Source of the DNA: Odoribacter sp.
GTDB lineage: Bacteria > Bacteroidota > Bacteroidia > Bacteroidales > Marinifilaceae
Direction: 5' to 3'
Assembly (NCBI GenBank): GCA_020024465.1
Contig: JAHHTT010000005.1
Location: 1 to 64,000, forward strand
Length of the DNA: 64,000 nt
The notes below the pieces were generated by a model. The model saw only the letters and a program-made list of their open reading frames with translations. It had not been told where the DNA came from and searched no databases. Below, piece by piece: positions 26,923 through 36,023 of this stretch. Positions within the stretch are counted from its first letter, which is position 1, and each line of letters opens with the position of its first letter. The position numbers and the translations under genes were made by a program.

Positions 26923-28188
26923 CTATTTTTTTTCATCTGCAACAACAAAACGGGCAGTCAGGCGGCTGCGTTGTTCTACCAGAATGTTTTTGTCTGATGT
27001 GAGTTTTGTGATAATGTCTTCATTGTAATGACGTATGGTCAGTAGACGTACGTTTTTATTGTATAATACCTCATATTCATTTTGAAGTTCGTTGATAAAA
27101 CGGTCAAAAATGGCTTCATTTAAATCGATGCAAAATGAAAATGTGATGGCTGAAGTCTGCATGAGATTCAAACGCAATCGGTATTTGGCTAAAATGGCAA
27201 AAATGTGGCTGAGTTTTTCTTCTGCGATGAATGAAAAATCCCGCGGTGAAAGCGTCAGCAATAATTGATTCCCCTTGTCGATGAAAATAGGAGGGAGATT
27301 CAGGCGTTCATCCAGTTCGCGTATTACTGAACCCTGGCTTTCCGGATAAAGAAAAGAGCGCACATAGAGAGGAATGCCTTTGTTTTGCAAAGGCTTGATT
27401 GTTTTGGGGTGAATGACTTTTGCCCCGCAATTTGAGAGCTCTATGGCTTCTTTGTATGACATTTTGCTGATGATTTCTGTGTCTTTGTAAAGTTTGGGGT
27501 CGGCATTCATGATTCCTGGCACATCTTTCCAAATCGTAACCGACTCTGCATCCAGCAGATTGGCCAATAAGGCTGCGGTGTAATCAGATCCCTCCCGTCC
27601 GAGTGTCGTCGTTTGGTTGGTGGTTGTACCTGCAATGAAACCTTGGGTGATGTATATGAATGTGTCCTGGAATGAAAATGTCTTTCGGCACAATTGGGAC
27701 GAAAACTCCAGATTGACACATGCATTCCGATAGTTTTGGTCTGTGATCAGGCATTTGCGGATATCTATGAATTTTGCTTTCCGTCCCTGTCTTTCCATAT
27801 AGGCGGAAATAATGGTAGTGGAAAGCAATTCTCCAAAACAGATAATGCGGTCATATTCATAATCATAGGATAAGGACGGATCACTGTCGATAATGTTCTG
27901 TAATTCGCAGTATAAATTATCGGTTAAACGGCTTACTTCATCAGCAGAAGTGCCGAAGAGGTCATTGATAATATTTTGGTGAAAATCTTTGATGTGTAAG
28001 AAAGCAGATGCAGTATCTCCTGTTTTATGGAAATAGGCATTACATAAGACTTCCAGTGCATCGGTCATTTTGCCCATGGCTGACACCACAATAATCAGAT
28101 TCTCTTTTTGAGTGTTGATAATCTTGAACAGGTTTTTCACTCCATCAGCATCTTTTACGGATGCGCCGCCAAATTTATATACGTTCAT
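26923..28188 (-). CDS. Aspartate kinase
   Basis: A 421-residue monofunctional aspartokinase catalysing the first step to lysine, threonine and methionine. The amino-acid kinase domain starts with 'VYKFGGASVKDADGVKNL' and has 'IIVVSAMGKMTDAL', 'TTTLGREGSDYTAALLA' and 'SYKEAIELSNCGAKVIHPKTI'. Residues after ~300 form an ACT-like region that usually senses end products. There is no homoserine dehydrogenase part, so it is not the ThrA fusion. It is transcribed leftward toward ileS. Confidence 0.93.
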   Translation of the reverse strand: MNVYKFGGASVKDADGVKNLFKIINTQKENLIIVVSAMGKMTDALEVLCNAYFHKTGDTASAFLHIKDFHQNIINDLFGTSADEVSRLTDNLYCELQNIIDSDPSLSYDYEYDRIICFGELLSTTIISAYMERQGRKAKFIDIRKCLITDQNYRNACVNLEFSSQLCRKTFSFQDTFIYITQGFIAGTTTNQTTTLGREGSDYTAALLANLLDAESVTIWKDVPGIMNADPKLYKDTEIISKMSYKEAIELSNCGAKVIHPKTIKPLQNKGIPLYVRSFLYPESQGSVIRELDERLNLPPIFIDKGNQLLLTLSPRDFSFIAEEKLSHIFAILAKYRLRLNLMQTSAITFSFCIDLNEAIFDRFINELQNEYEVLYNKNVRLLTIRHYNEDIITKLTSDKNILVEQRSRLTARFVVADEKK

Positions 28189-28505
28189 ATTTTCGGAATA
28201 TTACAAACACTTTTATTTTAGGCCGCTAATTTATAATTAAATTGGATATATTCGGTACATTTCCCTTGAATACATTTGTCAGAGGATTTAAAATTCGGAA
28301 AGTTTAGCTGACATTCGGTTGGAAAATGTCGGAAACAATCAGATTCCATCATTCCGGTTTATCTGTTTTCTCTCCATGTGGAATTTTATTTAAAAGGTTA
28401 TGATAATCATGCGGCATATTGATAATTGTATCTTGATACTCTCAATTTACTTTGATTTATTTCCGGTATAAACTTATGACAAATACCAGTCAAAGATATG
28501 CTTCG
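28189..28505. other. Long AT-rich intergenic region, no gene seen
   Basis: The divergent gap between the aspartate kinase gene and fbp is over 500 bases. This part is AT-rich and carries no open frame that I would call a gene. A minus-strand TATCTTTG box at 28498-28491 points toward the aspartate kinase gene about 300 bases away. Confidence 0.5.
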
Positions 28506-28560
28506 GATATCTTTATGATATCTTTGTGATAACTTTGAGATATCTTTGATATATATTTGA
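28506..28560 (+). repeat. Tandem 11-base repeats carrying -7-like boxes
   Basis: Units with an exact 11-base period begin at 28506, 28517, 28528, 28539 and 28550, with consensus GATATCTTTGA. Four successive TAnnTTTG boxes (28519, 28530, 28541 and 28552) result, one per helical turn. The block lies about 130 bases upstream of the fbp promoter. It could be a regulator-binding array or overlapping promoters. Confidence 0.65.
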
Positions 28561-28662
28561 AGGGACGGGAAGAGAGTTTGAAAACGATTTTGTCATTGGC
28601 GGCTTAAGACATGGAGGGAAGCAATAGACACCCCTCCCGACAAACTAAATAATATGAAAACG

Positions 28663-28694
28663 TTTGTGTATTACGATTTATCATTTTATATTTG
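28663..28694 (+). promoter_or_regulatory. fbp promoter
   Basis: TTTG (28663-28666) and TATATTTG (28687-28694) are separated by 20 bases, a full match to the Bacteroidota -33/-7 promoter consensus, 28 bases before the fbp start. Confidence 0.7.
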
Positions 28695-28722
28695 CATCTA
28701 CTAACAAAAACATTCTGATTCT

Positions 28723-29736
28723 ATGAACAAGGTTACAACTTTAAATCAATTTATTATAGAACAACAGGCTGGTGTTCCTGAGGCAACCGGAGGTTTTTCC
28801 TGTTTGCTGCACCATGTGGGGATTGCTGCAAAGAAAATCAATAGAGAAGTAAATAAAGCCGGATTGGTGGATATTTTGGGACGGGCCGGTTCTGAAAACA
28901 TACAGGGTGAAGATCAGCAGAAATTGGATGTATATGCCAATGAAACATTCATTGCAGAGTTGAAAGCAAGCGGTGAATGTTGTGGTATTGCTTCTGAAGA
29001 AAATCAGGATGTGGTTGTTTTTGAAGAAGGGATGGCGCGTGATGCCAAATATATTTTTTGTATGGACCCGTTGGACGGTTCGTCAAATATAGATGTAAAT
29101 GTTTCTATAGGCACGATTTTTTCTGTTTACCGTCGGAAATCACCGATTGGCGAAGTTGCAAAACTGGATGATTTCCTGCAAAGCGGTTGTGAACAGGTGG
29201 CTGCCGGATATGTGATTTACGGCTCATCGACAATGTTGGTTTATACAACCGGGAATGGGGTGAATGGCTTCACGTTGGATACCTCTATCGGAGAGTTCTG
29301 TCTGTCTCATCCTGACATCAAGACACCGGATGATGGGAAAATATACTCTATCAATGAAGGCAATTATGAAAAATTTCCTGTGGGTGTGAAAAAATATATC
29401 AAATATTGTCAGGAAACGGATAAAAAAACAGCTCGTCCTTATACTTCGAGATATATCGGTTCTCTTGTTGCGGATTTTCACAGGAATTTGTTGAAGGGAG
29501 GGGTATTTATCTATCCGGAGACCAATAGCCATCCGACAGGGAAATTGCGTCTGTTGTATGAATGCAATCCGATTGCTTTCATTGCAGAACAGGCAGGAGG
29601 ATTGGCAACGGACGGATGCCGCCGGATTCTGGAAATACAGCCGGAAACAATTCACCAGCGCGTGCCGTTTTATACCGGCTCAAAGAATATGGTGGAAAAA
29701 GTAGAGGATTTTCTGCGTTTTTTCGAACAAGTGTAA
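28723..29736 (+). CDS. fbp: Class I fructose-1,6-bisphosphatase
   Basis: A 337-residue class I FBPase (typical length 330-340) that removes the 1-phosphate of fructose 1,6-bisphosphate in gluconeogenesis. The metal-site motifs are 'GIASEENQD', 'FCMDPLDGSSNID' and the C-terminal 'CNPIAFIAEQAGG'; 'GKLRLLYECNPIAF' is the conserved active-site stretch. Most Bacteroidota carry the class III enzyme, either instead or in addition, so the class I type is worth noting. It has a well-formed promoter and is followed after 21 bases by the acyl-CoA synthetase gene, probably co-transcribed. Confidence 0.95.
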   Translation: MNKVTTLNQFIIEQQAGVPEATGGFSCLLHHVGIAAKKINREVNKAGLVDILGRAGSENIQGEDQQKLDVYANETFIAELKASGECCGIASEENQDVVVFEEGMARDAKYIFCMDPLDGSSNIDVNVSIGTIFSVYRRKSPIGEVAKLDDFLQSGCEQVAAGYVIYGSSTMLVYTTGNGVNGFTLDTSIGEFCLSHPDIKTPDDGKIYSINEGNYEKFPVGVKKYIKYCQETDKKTARPYTSRYIGSLVADFHRNLLKGGVFIYPETNSHPTGKLRLLYECNPIAFIAEQAGGLATDGCRRILEIQPETIHQRVPFYTGSKNMVEKVEDFLRFFEQV

Positions 29737-29757
29737 AAATAAAAAGATAAAAACAAT

Positions 29758-31815
29758 ATGATAAACAAACAATTACTAAACCCTTCCAGTATTGTGGTTG
29801 TTGGAGGGTCGGATGATATACAGAAGCCCGGAGGCAAAGTGTTGAAAAATTTGCTTGACGGACAATTTAAAGGGGGCTTGTATGTGGTCAATCCTAAAAT
29901 GGATGAAGTGCAAGGAGTAAAAGCCTGTCATGACGTGAAGGAATTGCCGGAGGTGGACTGTGCTATTATTGCTATTGCTGCTAAGTTTTGTCCGGCTACT
30001 ATCGAAATTCTGGCGAAGGAGAAGAATACACGTGCATTCATCATCCTTTCGGCAGGATTCAGTGAAGAGAATGCTGAGGGGAAGGCATTGGAACAGCAGA
30101 TTGTCAATACGATAGATGCTGTAGGCGGTTCGTTGATCGGTCCGAACTGTATTGGCGTATTGAATACAAATTATAATGGAGTGTTTACAACTCCGATTCC
30201 TGAATTGGATTCGCAGGGAGTAGATTTTGTATCCGGTTCCGGGGCTACTGCTCTGTTTATTATGGATGCCGGAATGCAGAAAGGCGTGAAGTTTAACAGT
30301 GTATATTCAGTAGGCAACTCGGCTCAGTTGGGTGTGGAAGAAATCCTGGAGTATTGGGACGAGTCCTTCGATCCGGAAACAAGTTCGCGGATTAAATTGA
30401 TGTATGTGGAAAGCATTGACAAACCGGACAAGTTGTTGAAACATGCTTCTTCCCTGATACGTAAAGGGTGTCGTATTGCAGCCATCAAATCGGGAGGCTC
30501 TGCTGCAGGCAGCCGTGCTGCATCTTCGCATACAGGAGCGTTGGCAAGTTCGGATGTAGCTGTAGAGGCATTGTTCCGTAAGGCGGGAATTGTTCGTTGT
30601 CACGGTCGTGATGAGTTGGCTACGGTTGCTGCGATTTTTACATATCCGGAATTGAAAGGTAAGAATATTGCTATTGTCACACATGCAGGCGGCCCTGCCG
30701 TGATGTTGACCGATGCTCTTTCTAACGGGGGCATGGAGATACCTCATCTGGAAGGTCCGAAAGCAGAAGCTTTGTTGTCTCAATTGTTTAACGGTTCTTC
30801 TGTCGGTAATCCGATTGATTTTCTGGCAACGGGAACGGCAGAGCAGTTGGGCATTATTTTGGATGCATGTAATCGTGATTTCGATAATATTGATGGAATT
30901 GCAGTTATATTCGGTAGTCCGGGATTGTTCCCTGTTTACGATGTATATAAAGTATTAGGAGAAAAGATAGCTACTTCTAAAAAACCGATTTACCCGATTT
31001 TCCCGTCTTCCATGGTTGTGAAGGACGAGATTGATGAGTTTGTACGCAACGGGGGTGTATATTTTCCGTATGAGGTGAATTTTGGAAATGCCCTTTGCAA
31101 AGTGTTCAAGACACCGGTACCCCAGCCTGCACAGCCGGAATTGCCGGAGGTGGACGGGGCACGTATCCGTGCCGTTGTAGATAAGGCTGAAAACGGGTAT
31201 CTGGATCCGGAGCAGATACATGAATTATTGGACGCGGCAGGTATTGCACGTGCAAAAGAGGGTGTTGCTGATAAGGAAGAGGAGATTGTGGCTTTGGCTA
31301 AATCTATCGGTTTCCCGTTGGTGATGAAAGTTGTTGGTCCGGTGCATAAATCAGATGTGGGAGGTGTAACATTGAATGTACGCGATGAGGCTACTGTACG
31401 CAGTGAATTCCGTCGTATGATGCAGATTAAAGATACGCATGCTGTTATGCTGGCTCAGCAGTTGTCCGGTACGGAGGTATTTATCGGCGCTAAGCGAGAG
31501 GCTAAGTTCGGTCACATGGTGCTTTGCGGTCTGGGAGGTATCTTTATTGAGGTGTTGAAAGATGTGCGGGCAGGATTGGCTCCGATTGCAGCTTCTGAAG
31601 CCCTGGATATGATTCGCGAATTGAAGTCTTATAAGATTATTCAGGGAGTGCGTGGGCAGGAGCCTGTAAATGAACAAAAATTTGCAGAAGCTGTTGCTCG
31701 TGTCTCTATGTTGGTGAAAGTCGCTCCGGAAATTTTCGAGATGGACTTGAATCCGTTGTTGGGTAACAAGGAAAATGTAGTGGCTGTAGATGCACGTATC
31801 CGCATTGAAAAGTAA
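29758..31815 (+). CDS. ADP-forming acetyl-CoA/acyl-CoA synthetase, fused subunits
   Basis: A 685-residue enzyme of the NDP-forming acyl-CoA synthetase superfamily. The CoA-binding domain (residues ~8-135, 'SIVVVGGSDDIQKPGGKVL'), the ligase domain with the phospho-His258 site 'SSHTGALASSD', and the C-terminal ATP-grasp domain (~470-680, 'GFPLVMKVVGPVHKSDVGGV') follow in alpha-beta order. It converts acetyl-CoA (or a branched or aryl acyl-CoA), ADP and phosphate to acid, CoA and ATP, giving substrate-level ATP during amino-acid fermentation. The acyl chain cannot be predicted. It lies directly after fbp. Confidence 0.9.
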   Translation: MINKQLLNPSSIVVVGGSDDIQKPGGKVLKNLLDGQFKGGLYVVNPKMDEVQGVKACHDVKELPEVDCAIIAIAAKFCPATIEILAKEKNTRAFIILSAGFSEENAEGKALEQQIVNTIDAVGGSLIGPNCIGVLNTNYNGVFTTPIPELDSQGVDFVSGSGATALFIMDAGMQKGVKFNSVYSVGNSAQLGVEEILEYWDESFDPETSSRIKLMYVESIDKPDKLLKHASSLIRKGCRIAAIKSGGSAAGSRAASSHTGALASSDVAVEALFRKAGIVRCHGRDELATVAAIFTYPELKGKNIAIVTHAGGPAVMLTDALSNGGMEIPHLEGPKAEALLSQLFNGSSVGNPIDFLATGTAEQLGIILDACNRDFDNIDGIAVIFGSPGLFPVYDVYKVLGEKIATSKKPIYPIFPSSMVVKDEIDEFVRNGGVYFPYEVNFGNALCKVFKTPVPQPAQPELPEVDGARIRAVVDKAENGYLDPEQIHELLDAAGIARAKEGVADKEEEIVALAKSIGFPLVMKVVGPVHKSDVGGVTLNVRDEATVRSEFRRMMQIKDTHAVMLAQQLSGTEVFIGAKREAKFGHMVLCGLGGIFIEVLKDVRAGLAPIAASEALDMIRELKSYKIIQGVRGQEPVNEQKFAEAVARVSMLVKVAPEIFEMDLNPLLGNKENVVAVDARIRIEK

Positions 31816-31819
31816 AGCT

Positions 31820-32509
31820 ATGAAGAAACAGGATTTTTTATTTATACTGGGGGTAGCAGTTGTGCTGTTACCCTTTTTTGTGAGCGAACCGGTCTGCCAT
31901 TGGTATCACTCGTTTAATGCCGGACACGGTATGGTGATGAGTTTTTTCAAATTTGCCATTCTTTCCACCTTGGGAGAGGTTATCGGTTTGCGAATCAGTT
32001 CGGGAGTCTATGTCCGAAAAGGTTTTGGTATATTGCCGCGAATGCTTGTTTGGGGCATCCTCGGGATGGGAATCAATGTTGCGATGATTATTTTTTCCAA
32101 TGGGACTCCGGTCGTATTGCAATATTTGGGAATGCAGGATGCTGTCGGAATATTTCATAGCGACGGGCTTTCATGGGAGAAGGTGCTTGTGGCATTTGCC
32201 GTATCTGTGGCGATGAATACCTTTTTTGCACCGGTTTTTATGACCTTGCATAAAATAACGGATATTCATATTATTGAAAACGGAGGAACGTTGGCAGGTT
32301 TTTTTCGTCCGATTAAGATGAGGGAAATAATGATGAAATTGAACTGGGGTGTACTTTGGGGCTTTGTATTCAAAAAGACGATTCCTTTATTTTGGTTTCC
32401 TGCGCATACAATAACTTTTTTATTGCCGGGCAATATGCGTGTCTTGTGTGCAGCTCTTCTGGGGGTTATTTTAGGAGTTCTGTTGGCTGTCGGGGCGAGG
32501 AAGAATTAA
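31820..32509 (+). CDS. Membrane protein, distantly Mpv17/PMP22-like
   Basis: About 229 residues with four or five hydrophobic helices. The C-terminal stretch 'NWGVLWGFVFKKTIPLFWFPAHTITFLLP' recalls the Mpv17/PMP22 signature of eukaryotic organelle membrane proteins, but the rest shows only weak similarity. The ATG four bases after the upstream stop was chosen; an in-frame GTG 10 codons earlier overlaps the ligase gene. It is probably the third gene of the fbp unit. Function unknown. Confidence 0.6.
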   Translation: MKKQDFLFILGVAVVLLPFFVSEPVCHWYHSFNAGHGMVMSFFKFAILSTLGEVIGLRISSGVYVRKGFGILPRMLVWGILGMGINVAMIIFSNGTPVVLQYLGMQDAVGIFHSDGLSWEKVLVAFAVSVAMNTFFAPVFMTLHKITDIHIIENGGTLAGFFRPIKMREIMMKLNWGVLWGFVFKKTIPLFWFPAHTITFLLPGNMRVLCAALLGVILGVLLAVGARKN

Positions 32510-32815
32510 ATGCGAATGATTGTTAGGGAGCCTGGCACGAATCGTTATCGGAATTATCATGATGCTGAAGAGAAGATGGTTGAGAGTTGGGCTGCAGGAG
32601 TACAATGGTATTTAACAAGAATGGTTTATTCCAAATACAGAGGACGACCAGAAGGGACGCCTAATTATACAAATGTAGTCGTTGATTTTGTAGATTCACA
32701 AATTGATGACGGGCAAAACAACGACAAGCCAGATGCGCAAGGTGACAACGTCGGAGGTTATACGATGCTACAAATAGAGAGTGCTCTCATAGATTGCAAT
32801 AAATGGGATAAATGA
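32510..32815 (+). pseudogene. Orphan 101-residue frame, probably a 3' gene fragment
   Basis: The ATG follows directly after the stop of the membrane protein gene and no ribosome-binding site or signal peptide is apparent. The product contains 'ESWAAGVQWYLTRMVYSKYRG' and ends 'GGYTMLQIESALIDCNKWDK', a pattern I associate loosely with C-terminal parts of Bacteroidota exported proteins. The abrupt start, together with the position at the edge between housekeeping genes and the accessory island, suggests the 3' remnant of a larger gene cut by a rearrangement. It could also be a real small gene. Family not firmly recognised. Confidence 0.4.
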
Positions 32816-32956
32816 CGAGATAATATTAAACGAAAATATAATATAGGATCATTGCTAGAATAAAGGATGAATTCAGTGAAAGAGGGGCATGCAACAATCT
32901 CTGTATATTAATCTATTACATAAGACCTCTTGCGTTGAACCTCCGTTAACATAAAA

Positions 32957-33003
32957 ATATTTGCAAGGTTTTATATCTCAAAGATACAAAATCTTGCAAA
33001 TAT
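32957..33003. repeat. Long inverted repeat, terminator-like
   Basis: Two 16-base arms (ATATTTGCAAGGTTTT and AAAATCTTGCAAATAT) pair with a single G-T wobble around a 15-base loop. On the minus strand the hairpin is followed by a T run, so it may end the leucine-rich-repeat transcript about 95 bases after its stop. No gene was seen in the 280-base gap around it. Confidence 0.55.
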
Positions 33004-33097
33004 TCACAAGCGTGTCAACTATAAATTGATTGTATATCAGGTAGATATCTTATTTTCCCACTTGATCAATTAACTTGTCAAAAACTATAAGTTTGAA

Positions 33098-34810
33098 TTA
33101 AATATTTAATTCTCCTAAGATATACGGCTCTTGTGGACTAAAACAACCTAATGCAGAACCATAAGTCCCCGATAAACCAATACGATATTTTCCTTTAGGC
33201 GACGTTGATAACTTAACAATATTGCCTTCACGGATGTGATCTACTCCGTCTTCCAAGTAATCCCATTTTTGAGCCTTCTGATTCCATCGGACGACACAAA
33301 GGGAACAGATTCCCTCGTCAATATACTGAACATAGTGACTATAGTCAACTGTTTTGGAATCAATGTCTTGATAATCTAAATATAATTGAGGAGCGAAGCT
33401 GAACTTACTTGGATTAATTGGTTCATCACAAAGTTCATATAAACTAATTAGAGTTTCTATATCTATATTATTATTTTTGGCTTCTATCCTGTCAAACAAG
33501 TTGCGATCAAAAGGTCTATCAGGTAGTATAATGTTTGATATGTTGTTGTTATTCATTAATATTCGTTCCAAACGATGATGTAAAGCAGACAGATCTATTT
33601 TAGCTATTTTATTGTCATTAATATTGATAATTGACATGCTTTTCATGATCTCAGCAGGATAAACAAATGATGTCAGCTGATTATTATTAAGTGCAACTAT
33701 TTCCAACTGTGGACTCGCTCCATGAGAATCAGCAATTATTAATTTTGATATTTTAGAATTTGTAGCACTTAAGTTTTTTAATGACTTAAAAGAGCTTATG
33801 TCCAATGTTTTTATTGAGACATTACTTAAATCAAGTACTCTCAAGGCTGTTCCGTCACTTATTGAAAAATCAGCCAATCCATTATTATTAGATAGATCAA
33901 CTGTTCTTAATTTTGGACAATCATCAAAAGAAATGGAGGAAAGTTCGTTAGCTGCCAATCGTACCTCTTCTATAGACTCAAGCATTTTGAGTTCAAGTTT
34001 TCCTCTTAGTTTATTGTTAGTAAGTGAAAGTGTTTTCAGATTAGGTACAATTGACTTATTCATATCGAAAATCTCTATCTCCTTACCATGTAAGTAGATG
34101 TAGTCAAGCTGTGACATATTACCTCTTATCTCTACCTTCTTAATAGTATTATGTGCCAATATCTCATAATTCCCATACTCATCAGGCTGTTCTGACATGA
34201 TGCCACTTATGTTAAAGCTAGCAAGATTTGGGAGATCCCCAATGTGTAACAGGTTCATTTTTGCAGCACCTAGTTTTAGTGTGGTTACCTTAGGGAAATT
34301 AGTGATAATAAGCTCATTTATATTACTATTATTGGTCACTTCTATTGTTTCAAGAGGCGATGCAGTACTACCAGATAGCTCAACATATCGTAATTGAGAT
34401 TGATCTCTAATGCTGAGTTTAGAGATTTGATCTGATTTTATAATAAGAGAATCTAAGTACTCAAGCTTTGGCCCACCCTTACCAAGAATCATCTCTATTG
34501 GTTGACGAAAATCAGCATCCTCTAAGATTCTAATCGTTTTCACCACAAGATTTTCGCCTCGACTTTGCCAACTTATATTCAGACCTTTCCACCTCTCCTT
34601 TACTTCATCAGCAGAGGGATCAAAATTTTCCTTACCTATGAGTATGTCTATAGCCTTAATTTCTTCAGGTAAACAATCATTGACCGTTACAAGTGTAGTC
34701 TCATAGTCCTTCTCATCAGGTTTGTCTGTGTTATTGGTGCAACCGATTGATGTAAGTATAAAAAGGCAAGTTAAAAAATAAACGTACTTTTTACCAATAT
34801 TCAAATTCAT
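33098..34810 (-). CDS. Leucine-rich-repeat lipoprotein
   Basis: A 570-residue lipoprotein with lipobox cysteine at residue 24 ('FILTSIGC'). After an acidic spacer the body contains many short leucine-rich repeats of the 'L.TL.LTNNKL' and 'LRTVDLSNNNGL' type, such as 'LKTLSLTNNKLRG' and 'LRVLDLSNVSIKTLDI', spanning about residues 140-430. A non-repeat C-terminal domain of ~110 residues follows. It is expected on the cell surface in a protein- or glycan-binding role. A minus-strand TATTTTTG box lies 32 bases upstream. The in-frame ATG 23 codons upstream lies before the signal peptide and was rejected. No partner gene was found. Confidence 0.75.
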   Translation of the reverse strand: MNLNIGKKYVYFLTCLFILTSIGCTNNTDKPDEKDYETTLVTVNDCLPEEIKAIDILIGKENFDPSADEVKERWKGLNISWQSRGENLVVKTIRILEDADFRQPIEMILGKGGPKLEYLDSLIIKSDQISKLSIRDQSQLRYVELSGSTASPLETIEVTNNSNINELIITNFPKVTTLKLGAAKMNLLHIGDLPNLASFNISGIMSEQPDEYGNYEILAHNTIKKVEIRGNMSQLDYIYLHGKEIEIFDMNKSIVPNLKTLSLTNNKLRGKLELKMLESIEEVRLAANELSSISFDDCPKLRTVDLSNNNGLADFSISDGTALRVLDLSNVSIKTLDISSFKSLKNLSATNSKISKLIIADSHGASPQLEIVALNNNQLTSFVYPAEIMKSMSIININDNKIAKIDLSALHHRLERILMNNNNISNIILPDRPFDRNLFDRIEAKNNNIDIETLISLYELCDEPINPSKFSFAPQLYLDYQDIDSKTVDYSHYVQYIDEGICSLCVVRWNQKAQKWDYLEDGVDHIREGNIVKLSTSPKGKYRIGLSGTYGSALGCFSPQEPYILGELNI

Positions 34811-34841
34811 AATTTTATTTTTTAAATTAATAAATCGAAAG

Positions 34842-34849
34842 CAAAAATA
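34842..34849 (-). promoter_or_regulatory. -7 box for the leucine-rich-repeat gene
   Basis: TATTTTTG on the minus strand matches TAnnTTTG, about 32 bases before the preferred ATG. This supports the shorter start. Confidence 0.4.
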
Positions 34850-35001
34850 ATCTGTTGTATAAAATACCACAATAGCCAATAATAGGTATTTCCCGACGGC
34901 ATTCGTAGTGCTTTTGAAATATCGTAACAGAATTCATTTCAAGTATGAAAAGATGCATTTTAACCCGGATTAATTTCAATTATAATAATCTACAATAGAC
35001 A

Positions 35002-35253
35002 CTATTTCTTTTTAGCATTAATGTTTCTTACAGAATCTCCTGTAAGTTCAATCTTGTGTGCAGTATGTACAATTCTGTCCGGTATTGCGTCATCTACTGT
35101 AGGATCTCCAATTGCATTATACCGTGTTTCAACAGGGATCTGTGATGTTATTATGATTGATTTTAATCCGTGTCAGTTTTCTATTATTTCCATAAGGGTA
35201 GACCTTTCCCTGGCATCCAGTCCTATAAGAAACAGATCCATAAAAGAGTAACA
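35002..35253 (-). pseudogene. IS21-family istB helper ATPase relic
   Basis: Read on the minus strand, the segment gives 'GLDARERSTLMEIIEN', a TGA stop at 35175-35173, then 'HGLKSIIITSQIPVETRYNA', continuing 'IGDPTVDDAIPDRIVHTAHK' and 'IELTGDSVRN' before the final stop. This matches the C-terminal third of IstB, where the usual text is 'RHGRKST.ITSQLPV..W', so the in-frame TGA probably replaced an arginine codon (CGA to TGA). The N-terminal ATPase part and istA are missing. It shows that an IS21-type element once sat here. Confidence 0.8.
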
Positions 35254-35408
35254 ATAGCTTCAAAAATACATGCATTTATTTTGTTGGCTTTAACCTTTAA
35301 CAATATTATTAGCTTTGACAGTATGAGATATTTAGATTTTCCTTATTAGCCGATTGAATAATCGTAACGCTGCCAAACATTATTTATCCTCATAAATCAG
35401 AAGAAACG

Positions 35409-35675
35409 ATGAAAGTAACAATAAATAAAAGACATATATTACTCCCTGTTGCAGGTTTTGTGATGGGTGGCTTATATGTGCTTCTATATGCTTTTATCGA
35501 TTATTGCGATACTGCGTCTTTGGATGAGTCTTTTTATGATATAATATTCAAAATACTATCTTACAATGATGTGCGGTTGGCTATTTATTTGTGGGGATTC
35601 ATAGGATTTATTTTAGGATGTATTGCAAATCTTTTGATCGGTTTTCTTCAAAAACATATTAAACGGATGAAATAA
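35409..35675 (+). CDS. Small two-helix membrane protein
   Basis: An 88-residue protein with helices at about residues 12-32 ('LLPVAGFVMGGLYVLLYAFI') and 57-78 ('LAIYLWGFIGFILGCIANLL'), and a basic C-terminus (KHIKRMK). No family recognised. It lies upstream of the frameshifted small membrane gene and the LemA operon and could be part of the same expression unit. The start codon is the first ATG after a 9-base purine-rich stretch (AGAAGAAAC). Confidence 0.5.
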   Translation: MKVTINKRHILLPVAGFVMGGLYVLLYAFIDYCDTASLDESFYDIIFKILSYNDVRLAIYLWGFIGFILGCIANLLIGFLQKHIKRMK

Positions 35676-35740
35676 CGTCAGATAACAAACGACTGAATTT
35701 CCCCTGAAATGTTTTTACCAACAAAACAAGAAATATAACA

Positions 35741-35930
35741 ATGACTGCAAGATTGAGACGACATAAAGGAATGATAATAATAGCTATTATAGTGGTTCTA
35801 GTGCTGTTTGGATGGCTATATCGGGAAGCTTCATCCGACAACTTTTTAACATTAATTAACTGGGGGGGGTAAATGGAATTATTTGTATCTTGCGGCCGGA
35901 ATTATAGGATTGACTGGAATTATGCTGTAA
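35741..35930 (+). pseudogene. Small membrane protein gene interrupted at a G8 tract
   Basis: The frame from ATG runs 'MTARLRRHKGMIIIAIIVVL' and on through one membrane helix to 'LINWGG', where it stops at a TAA directly after eight G (35862-35869). Removing one G would continue the frame as 'KWNYLYLAAGIIGLTGIML' and stop at 35930, giving a coherent second membrane helix and a 62-residue two-helix protein. So the gene is off by one base at a homopolymer. It may be phase-variable, recently broken, or a sequencing error. A short 43-residue version would be made from the sequence as given. Confidence 0.6.
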
Positions 35931-36023
35931 GGACAGACACTTCCCCACTGTAATATCAAGCGACCTGTGAATCATCCCTGCATGATTTATCAATTTAGTG
36001 ATAACCATTAAAAAACAAGACCT

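Noticed and set aside
35021..35251. A plus-strand frame of 76 codons.
   Set aside because: It is antisense to the IstB relic, which gives a clear protein match on the minus strand.
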